From: Brevibacterium aurantiacum
Lineage (GTDB): Bacteria > Actinomycetota > Actinomycetes > Actinomycetales > Brevibacteriaceae
Assembly: GCF_007558825.1 (NCBI RefSeq)
Contig: NZ_VLTK01000004.1
Coordinates: forward strand, 1-64,000
Direction: 5' to 3'
DNA length: 64,000 bases
Shown in pieces: positions 1 to 8,242 of the stretch (position 1 is its first letter; each line of letters starts with the position of its first letter). The notes under the pieces are model-generated. The model saw only the letters and a list, made by a program, of their open reading frames with translations, was not told the origin of the DNA and ran no database searches. The position numbers and the translations under genes were made by a program.

Positions 1-369
1 ATCAAACATGGCGGTCTACACCGGGGGTGTCAGTTTCAATTGTGTACTTTCTGCCTTGCGGCCCGCCGTACCAGCGGATATCCACTCTACAGTGTTGTTT
101 CGACCTTCGCAACTTGAAGTTCATCTTCAATCTGCTGGGATCAAACCTGGTCAGAGCGACCGTTGCCGTTCCTTGCGGGCTGGCAACTCGGTACACACTA
201 CACACATCTGGCGGGGTGTGCAAAACGAGTGGATTCCGTCGCATAGACCTCCAGCTGCTGACCCGTTCGACTCATCCGCAGCGGCGGGTGAGGACTTCCC
301 GGCGACCGGTGCGCTGCAGGAACCGTACCGGATAGCTTCCGCGGTTTCGCGCGACCGTGCAGTAGATCG
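1..369. other. Intergenic/left-edge region without a convincing gene
   Basis: I see no convincing gene here. An 80-codon frame on the minus strand (2-244) has no Shine-Dalgarno, and no family is recognisable. The stretch is less GC-rich than its surroundings and holds one plausible leftward promoter (84-112). An ATG on the minus strand at position 10 could be the start of a gene that lies beyond the left edge, but only ten bases of it are visible. Confidence 0.4.
84..112 (-). promoter_or_regulatory. Possible leftward promoter
   Basis: On the minus strand a TTGCGA box (107-112) and a TAGAGT box (84-89) are separated by 17 bp, a sigma70-type arrangement pointing toward the left edge. The gene it would serve is outside the window, so this is only a candidate. 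Confidence 0.25.
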
Positions 370-1062
370 TCAGCCCACTGGAGTGATGAGTTCTGGGCCG
401 TCGTTGCGAACATTGCCCACGCTCTTGCCGACCTTATGTCGCGTCACGCTCGCGGGGTCGACGTGCGAGAGTGTCGATTCCAAGAGCGGAGGGACCTCGG
501 CACTGGGCACCGCTGGATCGATCCATTGATCGACACCGCCACGGCTGAGGAATACCGGCATCCGATGGTGAACATCGAGCAGGTGTCCCGCCGCTTCCAT
601 GGTCAGGATCGTCGTCGACACCAACCAGGACTGGTCCGACTGCTTCCAGAACTCGAAGAGGCCGGCCATGAACAGCGGGTCGGCACCCGCGGCTGACATC
701 ATCCATGGCTGCTTTCCGTCTTCGGTTGTCTCCCACTCGTAATAGCCAGGGATCGGAAGTGCACAGCGACGCCTTTTGATGGACTGTCTGAACATCGGCT
801 TTTCGAGGACCGTCTCGGAGCGCGCGTTGAATGCCTTGAAGCCGATCTTCGTGTCCTTCGCCCATCCAGGGACCAGCCCCCACGAAGCGGTCTCCAGTCG
901 ACGTGTCAGCTGCCCTTCGTCGTCGAGTCGTTCGACGACGATCGGCACGAAGGAGCCGGGCGGCACGTTGTACCTGGGTGTGAAGTCGTAGGAGATGACG
1001 TCGAGACGGAGCTCATCGGCGAGATCTGCCGGATCGAGAGACATATTGAGTCGACCACACAT
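370..1062 (-). CDS. SRAP (SOS response-associated peptidase, HMCES/YedK) protein
   Basis: A 230-residue SRAP-domain protein. The family senses abasic sites in single-stranded DNA and uses Cys2, exposed after removal of Met1, to form a thiazolidine DNA-protein crosslink that shields the lesion. The expected active-site residues are visible: the MCGR start with Cys2, Asn79 and Arg81 in FNARSE, Glu109 in YYEW and His166 in HHRMP. Length is normal for the family, and the need for Cys2 fixes the start codon. The gene is divergent from the MarR gene, with 34 bp between start codons. An AGATAA box a few bases upstream could be its -10 element. The function is inferred from the family and was not tested here. 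Confidence 0.93.
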   Translation of the reverse strand: MCGRLNMSLDPADLADELRLDVISYDFTPRYNVPPGSFVPIVVERLDDEGQLTRRLETASWGLVPGWAKDTKIGFKAFNARSETVLEKPMFRQSIKRRRCALPIPGYYEWETTEDGKQPWMMSAAGADPLFMAGLFEFWKQSDQSWLVSTTILTMEAAGHLLDVHHRMPVFLSRGGVDQWIDPAVPSAEVPPLLESTLSHVDPASVTRHKVGKSVGNVRNDGPELITPVG

Positions 1063-1083
1063 GCGCTTATCTTCTCACTTCAC

Positions 1084-1089
1084 TACACT
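1084..1089 (+). promoter_or_regulatory. -10 box for a leaderless MarR-gene transcript
   Basis: TACACT lies 7 nt upstream of the ATG at 1097, so transcription would begin at or next to the start codon. No Shine-Dalgarno is present, which fits a leaderless mRNA of the kind common in actinobacteria. Confidence 0.45.
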
Positions 1090-1096
1090 GTCGACA

Positions 1097-1612
1097 ATGG
1101 CGGCGGAAAAGACATCAGCGAGCAGACTCGACCCGATCGAGGAGTCCAGGAAACAGTGGCTCGCCCACGGTTGGAACGATTCCACCGATGGTATGACGAC
1201 TGTGATCTCTGTGATGAGAGTCCATCAGCTGTTCCTCGCAAAGGTCGATGCCGCACTCAAACCATTTGCGCTGACGTTCTCACGGTACGAAGTCCTCACT
1301 CTCCTGTCCTTCACCAAGTCGGGAACACTGCCGATGTCGAAGATCTCGGCCCGCCTGCAGGTCCACGCCACATCGACGACGAACTCGGTCGATCGACTCG
1401 AGAAGGCTGGTCTCGTGAAGAGACGCAGCCACCCAGATGACCGTCGCACCACGCTCGTCGAGCTCACCGAAACCGGCCGTGAACTCTCCTCACGCGCAAC
1501 CGCCGCCCTCAATGAGGAGGTCTTCACCTCCCCTGCGCTGGCCGGGACCGATCTGGGCGGACTCCTCCCCCACCTTGAATCACTGCGATCCGAGCTCGAA
1601 GACCACGCCTGA
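1097..1612 (+). CDS. MarR-family transcriptional regulator
   Basis: A 171-residue winged-helix regulator of the MarR type. The core follows the family pattern: a helical dimerisation segment, a recognition region around residues 75-105 (MSKISARLQVHATSTTNSVDRLEKAGLV) and the wing motif SHPDDRRTTLVELTETG near residues 108-124. MarR proteins are usually dimeric repressors released by small ligands. Because it sits directly upstream of an acyl-CoA degradation operon in the same orientation, an acyl-CoA or aromatic acid ligand is a reasonable guess. The longer frame starting at 995 would overlap the divergent SRAP gene. I chose the ATG at 1097 because a TACACT -10 box precedes it by 7 nt. Confidence 0.9.
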   Translation: MAAEKTSASRLDPIEESRKQWLAHGWNDSTDGMTTVISVMRVHQLFLAKVDAALKPFALTFSRYEVLTLLSFTKSGTLPMSKISARLQVHATSTTNSVDRLEKAGLVKRRSHPDDRRTTLVELTETGRELSSRATAALNEEVFTSPALAGTDLGGLLPHLESLRSELEDHA

Positions 1613-1659
1613 GGCTGCATCCTCTCTGCTGACCGATTACCACAGGAAACGACTGCGCG

Positions 1660-1696
1660 AATTTAGTTGGACGTCCAAGTAATTTCTCCGTATCGT
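1660..1696 (+). promoter_or_regulatory. Promoter with 26-bp palindromic operator for the acyl-CoA operon
   Basis: Positions 1660-1685 form a near-perfect palindrome centred at 1672/1673. Its 12-bp core TTGGACGTCCAA is exact and the AT-rich flanks match with few exceptions. The left half of the core, TTGGAC (1667-1672), also serves as a -35 box, and TATCGT (1691-1696) is an 18-bp-spaced -10 box. A dimeric repressor bound here would block RNA polymerase directly. The geometry suits a TetR- or MarR-type regulator. The adjacent MarR protein is one candidate, a distant TetR another. Confidence 0.6.
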
Positions 1697-1758
1697 AGTG
1701 AACGACATCACGAATGCGACAAGTCTCAATCGTGGATAGCCCAAACCGTGGAGGAACA

Positions 1759-2925
1759 ATGTCCCGCAGCACAGCAGCTGCCCTGCCGTTCGGTCTCACC
1801 GAAGAACAACAGACAATCTCCGGCATGGTGCGCGAATTCGCCGATTCCGAGATCGCACCGCATGCTCTGGAATGGGATGCCAACCACCACTTCCCCGTCG
1901 ACGTCATCAAGAGGTCCGCCGACCTTGGCATGGGCGGAATCTACGTCAGCGAAGAAGCTGGCGGCACAGGGATGGGGCGAATGGATGCAGCCCTCATCTT
2001 CGAAGCCATGTCGACCGCCTGCCCCTCGGTCGCCGCATACATCTCCATCCACAACATGGTGGCGTGGATGATCGACAAATACGGAGATGCCGAGCAGAAG
2101 GAGAAATACCTCTCGAAGCTCGTCTCGATGGATCACCTCGGCAGCTACTGCCTCACAGAGCCCAACGCCGGTTCCGATGCCGCCGCCCTGCGCACCTCGG
2201 CGAGGGAGGACGGTGACTCCTATGTCCTCAACGGCGTCAAACAGTTCATTTCCGGTGCCGGCACCACCGAAACATACCTGGTGATGGCGCGTAGCGGCCA
2301 AGATGGATCGCGCGGAATCTCCGCATTCATCCTCGAAATGGGCATGGAGGGTCTCTCCTTCGGCCCCAACGAACAGAAGATGGGATGGCGAGCTCAGCCG
2401 ACCCGACAGGTCATCATGGAAAACGTGCGCGTGCCGAAGGAGAACCTCCTCGGCGAACCCGGTCAGGGTTTCAAGATCGCGATGTCCGGACTCGACGGAG
2501 GTCGGCTCAACATCGGAGCATGCTCGCTGGGCGGCGGGCAGTCTGCGCTGGAGAAAGCCATCGACTACATGGGCGAACGACAGGCCTTCGGCACCGAGCT
2601 CTCAGCTTTCCAGGCTCTGCGATTCGAGGTCGCGGAGATGCAGACCAAGCTCGAAGCGGCTCGCTCCCTCCTGTGGCGTGCCGCCAACGCCTACGACGCA
2701 GGCGATCCGAACACCTCGCTGCTCTCGGCAATGGCGAAGCTGACAGCCACGGATTCGGGTTTCGACGTCGCCAATAGGGCACTCCAGTTGCACGGCGGCT
2801 ACGGCTATCTGACAGAGTATGGAATTGAGAAGCTGGTGCGTGACCTGCGCGTCCACCAGATTCTGGAAGGCACCAACGAAATCATGCGCGTGATCATTTC
2901 GCGCAAGAGCACAGGAGTGGGCTGA
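1759..2925 (+). CDS. Acyl-CoA dehydrogenase (isobutyryl-CoA dehydrogenase-like)
   Basis: A 388-residue FAD-dependent acyl-CoA dehydrogenase that introduces the alpha,beta double bond into an acyl-CoA. Family marks include YCLTEPNAGSDAA near residue 130, the GWRAQPT segment, the LHGGYGYLTEYGIEKLVRD stretch and a C-terminal LEGTNEIMR whose Glu is the expected catalytic base. The next two genes encode a 3-hydroxyisobutyryl-CoA hydrolase and an enoyl-CoA hydratase, which makes isobutyryl-CoA (valine breakdown) the most likely substrate, although short-chain acyl-CoA cannot be excluded. I chose the ATG at 1759 because GAGGAA lies 3-8 nt upstream. The 15-codon-longer frame has no such signal. First gene of a three-gene operon. 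Confidence 0.93.
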   Translation: MSRSTAAALPFGLTEEQQTISGMVREFADSEIAPHALEWDANHHFPVDVIKRSADLGMGGIYVSEEAGGTGMGRMDAALIFEAMSTACPSVAAYISIHNMVAWMIDKYGDAEQKEKYLSKLVSMDHLGSYCLTEPNAGSDAAALRTSAREDGDSYVLNGVKQFISGAGTTETYLVMARSGQDGSRGISAFILEMGMEGLSFGPNEQKMGWRAQPTRQVIMENVRVPKENLLGEPGQGFKIAMSGLDGGRLNIGACSLGGGQSALEKAIDYMGERQAFGTELSAFQALRFEVAEMQTKLEAARSLLWRAANAYDAGDPNTSLLSAMAKLTATDSGFDVANRALQLHGGYGYLTEYGIEKLVRDLRVHQILEGTNEIMRVIISRKSTGVG

Positions 2926-2926
2926 T

Positions 2927-3985
2927 ATGACGACAGAGACCGCGGCACCGCCGACGGAAGCATCGGTGATCACCTCGATCACCAACGGAGTGGGCCGGAT
3001 AGAGCTCAACAGGCCGAAGCTGATCAACGCACTGAGCCAGGAAATGGTGGGTGCCATCGATGATGCCCTGAAGAGCTGGCGCGATGACGACGCGATCAAG
3101 GCCGTCCTTGTCACCGGACGCGGCGAACGCGGGCTGTGCGCCGGTGGCGACATCAAGGCCGTCTACAACGACATTGTCGCCGGCACCGATGAGAACGCCC
3201 GGTTCTGGAATCGCGAATACAAGATGAACCATGAGATCTCCGAATTCCCCAAGCCCTATGTGGTCATCATGAACGGCATCACGATGGGCGGCGGCGTCGG
3301 AATCTCGGGCCACGGCTCCCACCGCATCGTCACCGATTCCACCAAGATCGGAATGCCGGAGACCGGGATCGGCCTGTTCCCCGACGTCGGCGGCACACAT
3401 CTGCTGGCCAATGCGCCGGGCGAGCTCGGCACCCATCTGGCACTGACCGGACTGCCGGTCGGAGCGGGAGCCGCGCTGGCCATGGGATTAGCCGACTACT
3501 ACGTGCCAGACGCTGATGTGCCGGGACTCATCGCCGACCTCGAAGCGGGCAGCGACGTGGAAACGGTGATCGACCGCTACGCCGCCGATGCTCCGGAGAA
3601 CGAACTCGCCGAGGCAGCAGGCTGGATCGACGAATGCTATACCGGGGACCGGGCAGAGGACATCGTCGCAGCGCTGGCCGCGCATGCGAACCCTGATGCC
3701 AATGCCACCGGGAAGCTGATCGGGACGAAGGCACCCACGTCGGTGAAGGTGACACTGGCCGCCGTGCGCAAAGCCGCAGACATGTCCCTGGCCGAAGTCC
3801 TCGAACAGGACTACCGCGCAGCCGTCGCGCTGACGCGTCGTCCCGACCTCAAGGAGGGCATCCGCGCGCAGGTCATCGACAAGGACCGCAACCCACAGTG
3901 GTCCCCGTCCGCATTCGACGAGGTCAGCGACGAAACAGTCAACGACATCCTCACCACCGATCACGAAGAGAAGGTGTTCTCATGA
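2927..3985 (+). CDS. 3-hydroxyisobutyryl-CoA hydrolase (enoyl-CoA hydratase/isomerase superfamily)
   Basis: A 352-residue crotonase-fold protein, longer than a plain enoyl-CoA hydratase and matching the 3-hydroxyisobutyryl-CoA hydrolase subgroup, which releases 3-hydroxyisobutyrate in valine catabolism. Visible motifs are [10 protein letters not shown] (oxyanion-hole loop), [20 protein letters not shown], and [12 protein letters not shown], the last being typical of this hydrolase. Its start codon is one base after the upstream dehydrogenase stop and its own stop overlaps the next start (ATGA), so the three genes are probably translationally coupled. It could also act as a hydratase on other short acyl-CoAs. 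Confidence 0.92.
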   Translation: MTTETAAPPTEASVITSITNGVGRIELNRPKLINALSQEMVGAIDDALKSWRDDDAIKAVLVTGRGERGLCAGGDIKAVYNDIVAGTDENARFWNREYKMNHEISEFPKPYVVIMNGITMGGGVGISGHGSHRIVTDSTKIGMPETGIGLFPDVGGTHLLANAPGELGTHLALTGLPVGAGAALAMGLADYYVPDADVPGLIADLEAGSDVETVIDRYAADAPENELAEAAGWIDECYTGDRAEDIVAALAAHANPDANATGKLIGTKAPTSVKVTLAAVRKAADMSLAEVLEQDYRAAVALTRRPDLKEGIRAQVIDKDRNPQWSPSAFDEVSDETVNDILTTDHEEKVFS

Positions 3986-4758
3986 GCGACTACGAAACAA
4001 TCCTCACATCCGTCGACCAGGGTGTGGCCACCATCACGCTCGATCGCCCGAAGGCTCTCAACGCGTTGAACATGCAGGTGCTCACCGACGTCACCGACGC
4101 GGCCGCCGCATTCGATGCCGACGATGAGGTCAAGGCGATCATCATCACCGGCAGCGGCAAGGCCTTCGCCGCGGGCGCCGACATCAAGGAGATGTCCGAC
4201 CTCGACTTCGCCACCGCGTTCAAGGCCGACTGGTTCGCCGGCTGGACCCGCCTGACTGACGTGCGCAAACCGGTCATCACCGCGGTCAACGGCTTCGCGC
4301 TCGGCGGCGGCTGTGAGCTGGCGATGATGGGCGACATCCTCATCGCGTCGACGAAGGCGAAGTTCGGCCAGCCCGAGATCAACCTCGGAGTCCTCCCCGG
4401 CATGGGCGGATCCCAGCGTCTGACTCGCGCGATCGGCAAGGCCAAGTCCATGGACTTGTGTCTGACCGGACGCATGATGGACGCAGAGGAGGCCGAGCGC
4501 TCGGGCCTCGTCGCACGTATCGTCGAACCCGAGGAGCTGCTTGCAACGGCCAACGAGATCGCGCAGACGATCGCCTCGAAGTCCCGCATCGCCTCGGCGA
4601 TGGTGAAAGAGGCGGTCAATACCGCATTCGAAACGACGCTCGAGCAGGGACTTCGTTACGAACGTCGTCTCTTCCACTCCTCCCTGGCCACGAACGACCA
4701 GACCGAGGGAATGACCGCATTCGTCGAGAAGCGGGACGCGAACTTCACGGATTCCTGA
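3982..4758 (+). CDS. Enoyl-CoA hydratase
   Basis: A 258-residue enoyl-CoA hydratase of the crotonase superfamily, adding water to trans-2-enoyl-CoA. Both catalytic glutamates expected in hydratases are visible, in [12 protein letters not shown] and [14 protein letters not shown], and the oxyanion-hole loop reads [10 protein letters not shown]. Length is standard. The true start is the ATG at 3982, which overlaps the preceding stop codon as ATGA. The frame beginning at 3898 would run inside the upstream gene. Together with the two preceding genes it provides the dehydrogenase, hydratase and hydrolase steps of valine (isobutyryl-CoA) degradation. Confidence 0.94.
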   Translation: MSDYETILTSVDQGVATITLDRPKALNALNMQVLTDVTDAAAAFDADDEVKAIIITGSGKAFAAGADIKEMSDLDFATAFKADWFAGWTRLTDVRKPVITAVNGFALGGGCELAMMGDILIASTKAKFGQPEINLGVLPGMGGSQRLTRAIGKAKSMDLCLTGRMMDAEEAERSGLVARIVEPEELLATANEIAQTIASKSRIASAMVKEAVNTAFETTLEQGLRYERRLFHSSLATNDQTEGMTAFVEKRDANFTDS

Positions 4759-4795
4759 TCCACCACACGACGCAGCGAACCGCACACGGCTGCAA

Positions 4796-4832
4796 CGATG
4801 GCGCAGGCGAGGCGAACTCGTCTGCGCCATCG
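4796..4832 (+). terminator. Terminator-like hairpin after the acyl-CoA operon
   Basis: Arms 4796-4806 and 4822-4832 form an exact 11-bp stem, and the loop adds five more pairs (GCGAG with CTCGT). There is no T-tract. It lies 38 bp after the enoyl-CoA hydratase stop. Confidence 0.6.
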
Positions 4833-4847
4833 GCGTATTCGGTCCCA

Positions 4848-4878
4848 TGATCACTTTTAACAATCGTTCAGTTAGAGT
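4848..4878 (+). promoter_or_regulatory. Candidate promoter/operator of the nitronate monooxygenase gene
   Basis: A TAGAGT box (4873-4878) lies 30 bp upstream of the start codon. Just upstream is AACAATCGTT (4859-4868), an imperfect palindrome of the AACnnnnGTT kind bound by many TetR proteins. No strong -35 box is visible. Confidence 0.3.
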
Positions 4879-4908
4879 GGAAACGTTCATCCACCCAAAG
4901 GAGGCACA

Positions 4909-5898
4909 ATGAATTCTTTCGCCAACATTCTCCCCCAGCTGCGACTTCCGGTGCTCGGCTCCCCCATGTTCATCGCATCGGGTCCCGACCTGGTCAAGGC
5001 CCAGTGCCAGGCCGGCATCATCGGCTCCTTCCCCACTCTCAATGCCCGTCCGGCCTCGATGCTCGCCGACTGGCTCGACGAGATCTGTGAGACCAACGCC
5101 GCGTTCACCGCAGCGAATCCCGATCGTCCGGCGGCACCGTTCGCCGTGAACCTCATCGTTCACCGCTCGAACAACCGCTTGGAGGCCGACCTCGCCGAGG
5201 TGGTTCGCCACCAGGCGCCCATCGTGATCACGTCGTTGGGCGCACGTGAAGAGGTCAACGAGGCCGTGCACTCCTACGGCGGCATCGTCCTCCATGACGT
5301 CATCAACAACAAGTTCGCGCACAAAGCCGTGGAGAAGGGCGCCGACGGCGTCATCGCCGTGGCCGCTGGTGCCGGTGGACATGCCGGAGCGCTCTCCCCA
5401 TTCGCGCTGGTCCAAGAGATCCGGTCCTGGTTCGACGGTCCGGTCCTGCTCTCGGGCGCAATTGCGCACGGTCGCTCGGTCCTCGCAGCGCTGGCCGCCG
5501 GCGCCGACTGCGCCTATGTGGGCTCGGCTTTCCTGTCGACGACAGAGGCCAACGTCACCGACGACTACAAGCAGATGGTCGTCGACTCCGCTGCCGAGGA
5601 CGTCGTCTACTCCAGCTACTTCACCGGAGTCAAGGGCAACTACCTGCGCGGTTCGATCACTGCCTCGGGACTCGACCCCGACGATCTTCCCGAGGCCGAC
5701 CCGACGAAGATGGACTTCGGCACGAGGGAAGGGTCGGACTCGAAGGCGTGGAAAGACATCTGGGGCTCGGGTCAGGGCATCGGCGTGCTCAATGAGAAGA
5801 GCACCACAGCCGAACTCGTCGACAGTCTTGCCGCCCAGTTCGAGGCCGCGAAGAAGGAGCTCGACGCTCGCCTGAATACGGCTGTCGGTGTCGGCTGA
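4909..5898 (+). CDS. Nitronate monooxygenase (2-nitropropane dioxygenase family)
   Basis: A 329-residue FMN-dependent TIM-barrel enzyme of the nitronate monooxygenase family, which oxidises alkyl nitronates to carbonyl compounds and nitrite. Typical stretches are the N-terminal LPVLGSPMFIASGPDLVKAQCQAGIIGSFP, the FMN-binding AGAGGHAGALSPFALVQEI near residue 155 and GGAIAHG-like LLSGAIAHGRSVLAALAAGADCAYVGSAF. A strong Shine-Dalgarno (AAAGGAGG) precedes the ATG by 6 nt. It is separate from the upstream operon because a terminator-like hairpin intervenes. Relatives often sit near acyl-CoA genes without a proven nitronate role, so the natural substrate is uncertain. Confidence 0.88.
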   Translation: MNSFANILPQLRLPVLGSPMFIASGPDLVKAQCQAGIIGSFPTLNARPASMLADWLDEICETNAAFTAANPDRPAAPFAVNLIVHRSNNRLEADLAEVVRHQAPIVITSLGAREEVNEAVHSYGGIVLHDVINNKFAHKAVEKGADGVIAVAAGAGGHAGALSPFALVQEIRSWFDGPVLLSGAIAHGRSVLAALAAGADCAYVGSAFLSTTEANVTDDYKQMVVDSAAEDVVYSSYFTGVKGNYLRGSITASGLDPDDLPEADPTKMDFGTREGSDSKAWKDIWGSGQGIGVLNEKSTTAELVDSLAAQFEAAKKELDARLNTAVGVG

Positions 5899-5912
5899 GC
5901 CGCACTGAGCTC

Positions 5913-6962
5913 TCAGATCGTGGAGATTATGCCCCGTTCGGTCAGGCGCGAAGACAGTCCTGCACCGTCCGGGGCATAGATCCACGGCACGCCCTGACCG
6001 CGACCGTGGCGCTTCGAACGACCACCTGCCCAGACCGCTTCACCGACGGTGAGCTGTCGGATCGCAACCGCGGCGACATTGTCGGGGTGGTTGTCCACGA
6101 ACTCTCCGTAGACCTCTTCGTCCTTCTGACCGTCGTCGCCGATGAGCAGCCATTTCATCCACGGGAACTCACGCGACAGGCGCTCCAGAGAATTTCGTTT
6201 GTGTTCCTTGCCCGAACGGAAGACGCGAGTCGTCGTCGGCCCCCAATCGGTGAGCAGCAGGGGCCCCATCGGGTAGAGGTTGCGGGAGAGGAACCTCTTG
6301 ATCGTCAGAGCCGAATTCCAAGCTCCCGTCGACAGATAGACCATCGGAGAATTCGGGCGCATATAGGTGATCCGGTCATAGAGCACAGCCATTCCCGCCA
6401 CCGGCGACCTGGCATGCTCGCTGAGGACGAAGGTGTTCCACGCGGCAAGAAACGGTCGCGGCAGTGAGGTGACCATGACCGTGTCATCGATATCGGAGAT
6501 GATGCCGAACGTCGTGTCCTCGCCGATGATCCGCACGGCAGCGGAATCGACGAGCGACCCATCGGTCCACAGTTCGATCTCCGTCTCACCGGGCTGAAAG
6601 TCACCGGGAATGACAGTGTCGATGATGCCGCCCCTGTCAGCGGTGACCATGTGCTCTTCGTCATTGACGCGGACCCAGGCCGTGTCGTTGGGCAGAGGCA
6701 CACTGACGAAGGACTTCCACCCTCGAATGCTCGCCTGCAGGTCCGCCGCAGTCTGACCGGTCGGGGTCAGGACCAAACGTCCGAGCACTCTCACCCATCC
6801 GGTGCCGCCATAGGTGTCATAGGCGATGACTGTGCGCTGATAGGTGTGGTCGGTGGCGCGGTTCTGGAGCCAGCCGTTGAGTCGATCTTCCATCCGTGCC
6901 GCGGTGTGCAGCATGTCCGGGGTGAGATTCAGCGGTCCCTCTTCGGGTTTCTTCTTCGCCAC
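5913..6962 (-). CDS. App1-like phosphatase domain protein (DUF2183)
   Basis: A 349-residue protein with a C-terminal App1 catalytic domain, named after yeast phosphatidate phosphatase App1. The HAD-like DxDxT nucleophile motif is seen as SDIDDTVMV, followed by VYLSTGAWN, HKRNSLERL and LIGDDGQKDEEVY in the order expected for the fold. The N-terminal third (about 130 residues) is a beta-rich region of unknown role. Its substrate in bacteria is not established and a phospholipid is possible. I prefer the GTG start at 6962, preceded by AAGGAAG, over the ATG at 7046 that would overlap the trpS end. Same strand as trpS and probably co-transcribed with it. Confidence 0.85.
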   Translation of the reverse strand: MAKKKPEEGPLNLTPDMLHTAARMEDRLNGWLQNRATDHTYQRTVIAYDTYGGTGWVRVLGRLVLTPTGQTAADLQASIRGWKSFVSVPLPNDTAWVRVNDEEHMVTADRGGIIDTVIPGDFQPGETEIELWTDGSLVDSAAVRIIGEDTTFGIISDIDDTVMVTSLPRPFLAAWNTFVLSEHARSPVAGMAVLYDRITYMRPNSPMVYLSTGAWNSALTIKRFLSRNLYPMGPLLLTDWGPTTTRVFRSGKEHKRNSLERLSREFPWMKWLLIGDDGQKDEEVYGEFVDNHPDNVAAVAIRQLTVGEAVWAGGRSKRHGRGQGVPWIYAPDGAGLSSRLTERGIISTI

Positions 6963-7014
6963 GGTTCTTCCTTCACACTCATCGCACGTCAGGTCGGATC
7001 GGGTTGCAGTCGGC

Positions 7015-8010
7015 TCAGACGAAGCCGACCTTGTCATAGACCTCACGCAGGGTCACCTCGGCGATCTCATTGGCCTTCGCCGCACCCGAATCGAGGATGG
7101 CCTGGAGCTGCGCCCGGTCCTGCAGAAGCTCATTGGTGCGCTCTCGCACAGGGGTGAGGGCTTCGACGGCGATCTCTGCCAGGTCGACCTTGAGATGACC
7201 GTACATCTTGCCCTCATACTCGGCGACGATGTCATCGACCGACCGCGAGGTCAGGGAGGAATAGATCGTGAGCAGGTTCGAGACACCGGGCTTGGACTCC
7301 GGGTCGTAGGCGATCTCCTTGCCATCATCGGTGACTGCGGACTTGATCTTCTTCGTCAGTGACTTCGCGTCATCGAGGAGGTCGATGCGACCCAGCGGGC
7401 TGGGCAGGGATTTCGACATCTTCGACGAGGGGTTCTGAAGGTCGTAGATCTTCGCGGTGGCCTTGAGGATCTGCGGCTCTGGGACGACGAAGGTCTCTCC
7501 GAACCGATAGTTGAAGCGTTCGGCCAAGTTTCTGGTCAGCTCGAGATGCTGGCGCTGATCCTCGCCGACGGGCACCATCTGCGGGTTGTAGAGAAGGATG
7601 TCGGCTGCCATCAGCGCTGGGTAGGTGAGCAGACCCAGGGACACATGCTCCTGCTTGGCCGATTTGTCCTTGAACTGCGTCATCCGGCTGGCCTCACCCA
7701 TCGACGTGGTGCATTCGAGGACCCATGACAGCTGCGGGTGTGCCGGGACCTGCGACTGAACGAAGATCGTCGACTTCTCCGGATCGATACCCGCCGCAAT
7801 GAACTGCGCAACGGTGCGCAGGGTGCGCTCGCGCAGGTCGCTGGGGTCCTGCTCGACGGTGATCGCGTGCATGTTCGCGATGAAGTAGAAGGCATCGTGT
7901 GACTCCTGATGCACCACGAACTGCTGCAGAGCTCCGATGTAGTTGCCCAGGTGCAGTGAGTCAGAGGTGGCCTGGATGCCGGAAACGGTGCGTGGCAGAG
8001 AAGAAGTCAT
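7015..8010 (-). CDS. trpS: Tryptophan--tRNA ligase
   Basis: A 331-residue class Ic aminoacyl-tRNA synthetase charging tRNA-Trp. The HIGH-like motif appears as LHLGNY near residue 20 and KMSKS near residue 190. Between them lie the GLLTYPALMAADILLY and PVGEDQRQHLELTR segments characteristic of TrpRS. Length is normal. The longest frame begins with a TTG at 8034. ATG codons at 8013 and 8010 are better, and the second is favoured because a TATGGT box ends 6 nt upstream, suggesting a leaderless mRNA. No T-box or trp leader peptide is apparent upstream. Confidence 0.95.
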   Translation of the reverse strand: MTSSLPRTVSGIQATSDSLHLGNYIGALQQFVVHQESHDAFYFIANMHAITVEQDPSDLRERTLRTVAQFIAAGIDPEKSTIFVQSQVPAHPQLSWVLECTTSMGEASRMTQFKDKSAKQEHVSLGLLTYPALMAADILLYNPQMVPVGEDQRQHLELTRNLAERFNYRFGETFVVPEPQILKATAKIYDLQNPSSKMSKSLPSPLGRIDLLDDAKSLTKKIKSAVTDDGKEIAYDPESKPGVSNLLTIYSSLTSRSVDDIVAEYEGKMYGHLKVDLAEIAVEALTPVRERTNELLQDRAQLQAILDSGAAKANEIAEVTLREVYDKVGFV

Positions 8011-8112
8011 CATAGAACCATAATGCCACTTCAACCCCGCGTCATCGCAGACCGCCCCGTGCGAGCCGAGGACTCAGGTGATCTCAGCCACCTGCGTGCC
8101 ACCGGCAAACGG

Positions 8113-8219
8113 TATAGTGACGAAGCCGATCACATCGTTCAGCGCCGACGAGCCCTGGGTGAGTCCCGGGTCTGTGGGGAGATTCCTCCGCGCAGACCCG
8201 GGCCTCTTCGCGTGAGAGG
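8113..8219 (+). promoter_or_regulatory. Promoter and strongly structured leader of the SMR pair
   Basis: TATAGT (8113-8118) is a good -10 box. It would give a leader of roughly 115-120 nt. The leader contains an exact 10-bp stem (8165-8174 with 8193-8202; CCCGGGTCTG), extended internally by a GGGGA/TCCTC helix, immediately followed by a second hairpin (8203-8207 with 8215-8219). A structured leader before paired SMR exporters suggests an RNA regulator, but I could not match it to the guanidine riboswitch consensus sequences I know. Confidence 0.4.
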
Positions 8220-8242
8220 AAGCTGACCGATTTCCCTGCCGG

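Noticed and set aside
2..244. An 80-codon minus-strand frame at the left edge
   Set aside because: No ribosome site and no recognisable family. A promoter-like pair lies inside it, which argues that the region is intergenic.
995..1096. Longer N terminus for the MarR protein
   Set aside because: It would overlap the divergent SRAP gene and lacks a ribosome site. The -10 box before 1097 supports the shorter protein.
3961..5985. A 674-codon open frame on the minus strand
   Set aside because: It lies opposite the enoyl-CoA hydratase and nitronate monooxygenase genes and the gap between them. It has no recognisable domain and is a by-product of high-GC codon bias.
8035..8242. Guanidine riboswitch (any class) upstream of the SMR pair, or a T-box upstream of trpS
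   Set aside because: The conserved motifs of the classes I know were not found on either strand. Kept only as an unassigned structured leader.
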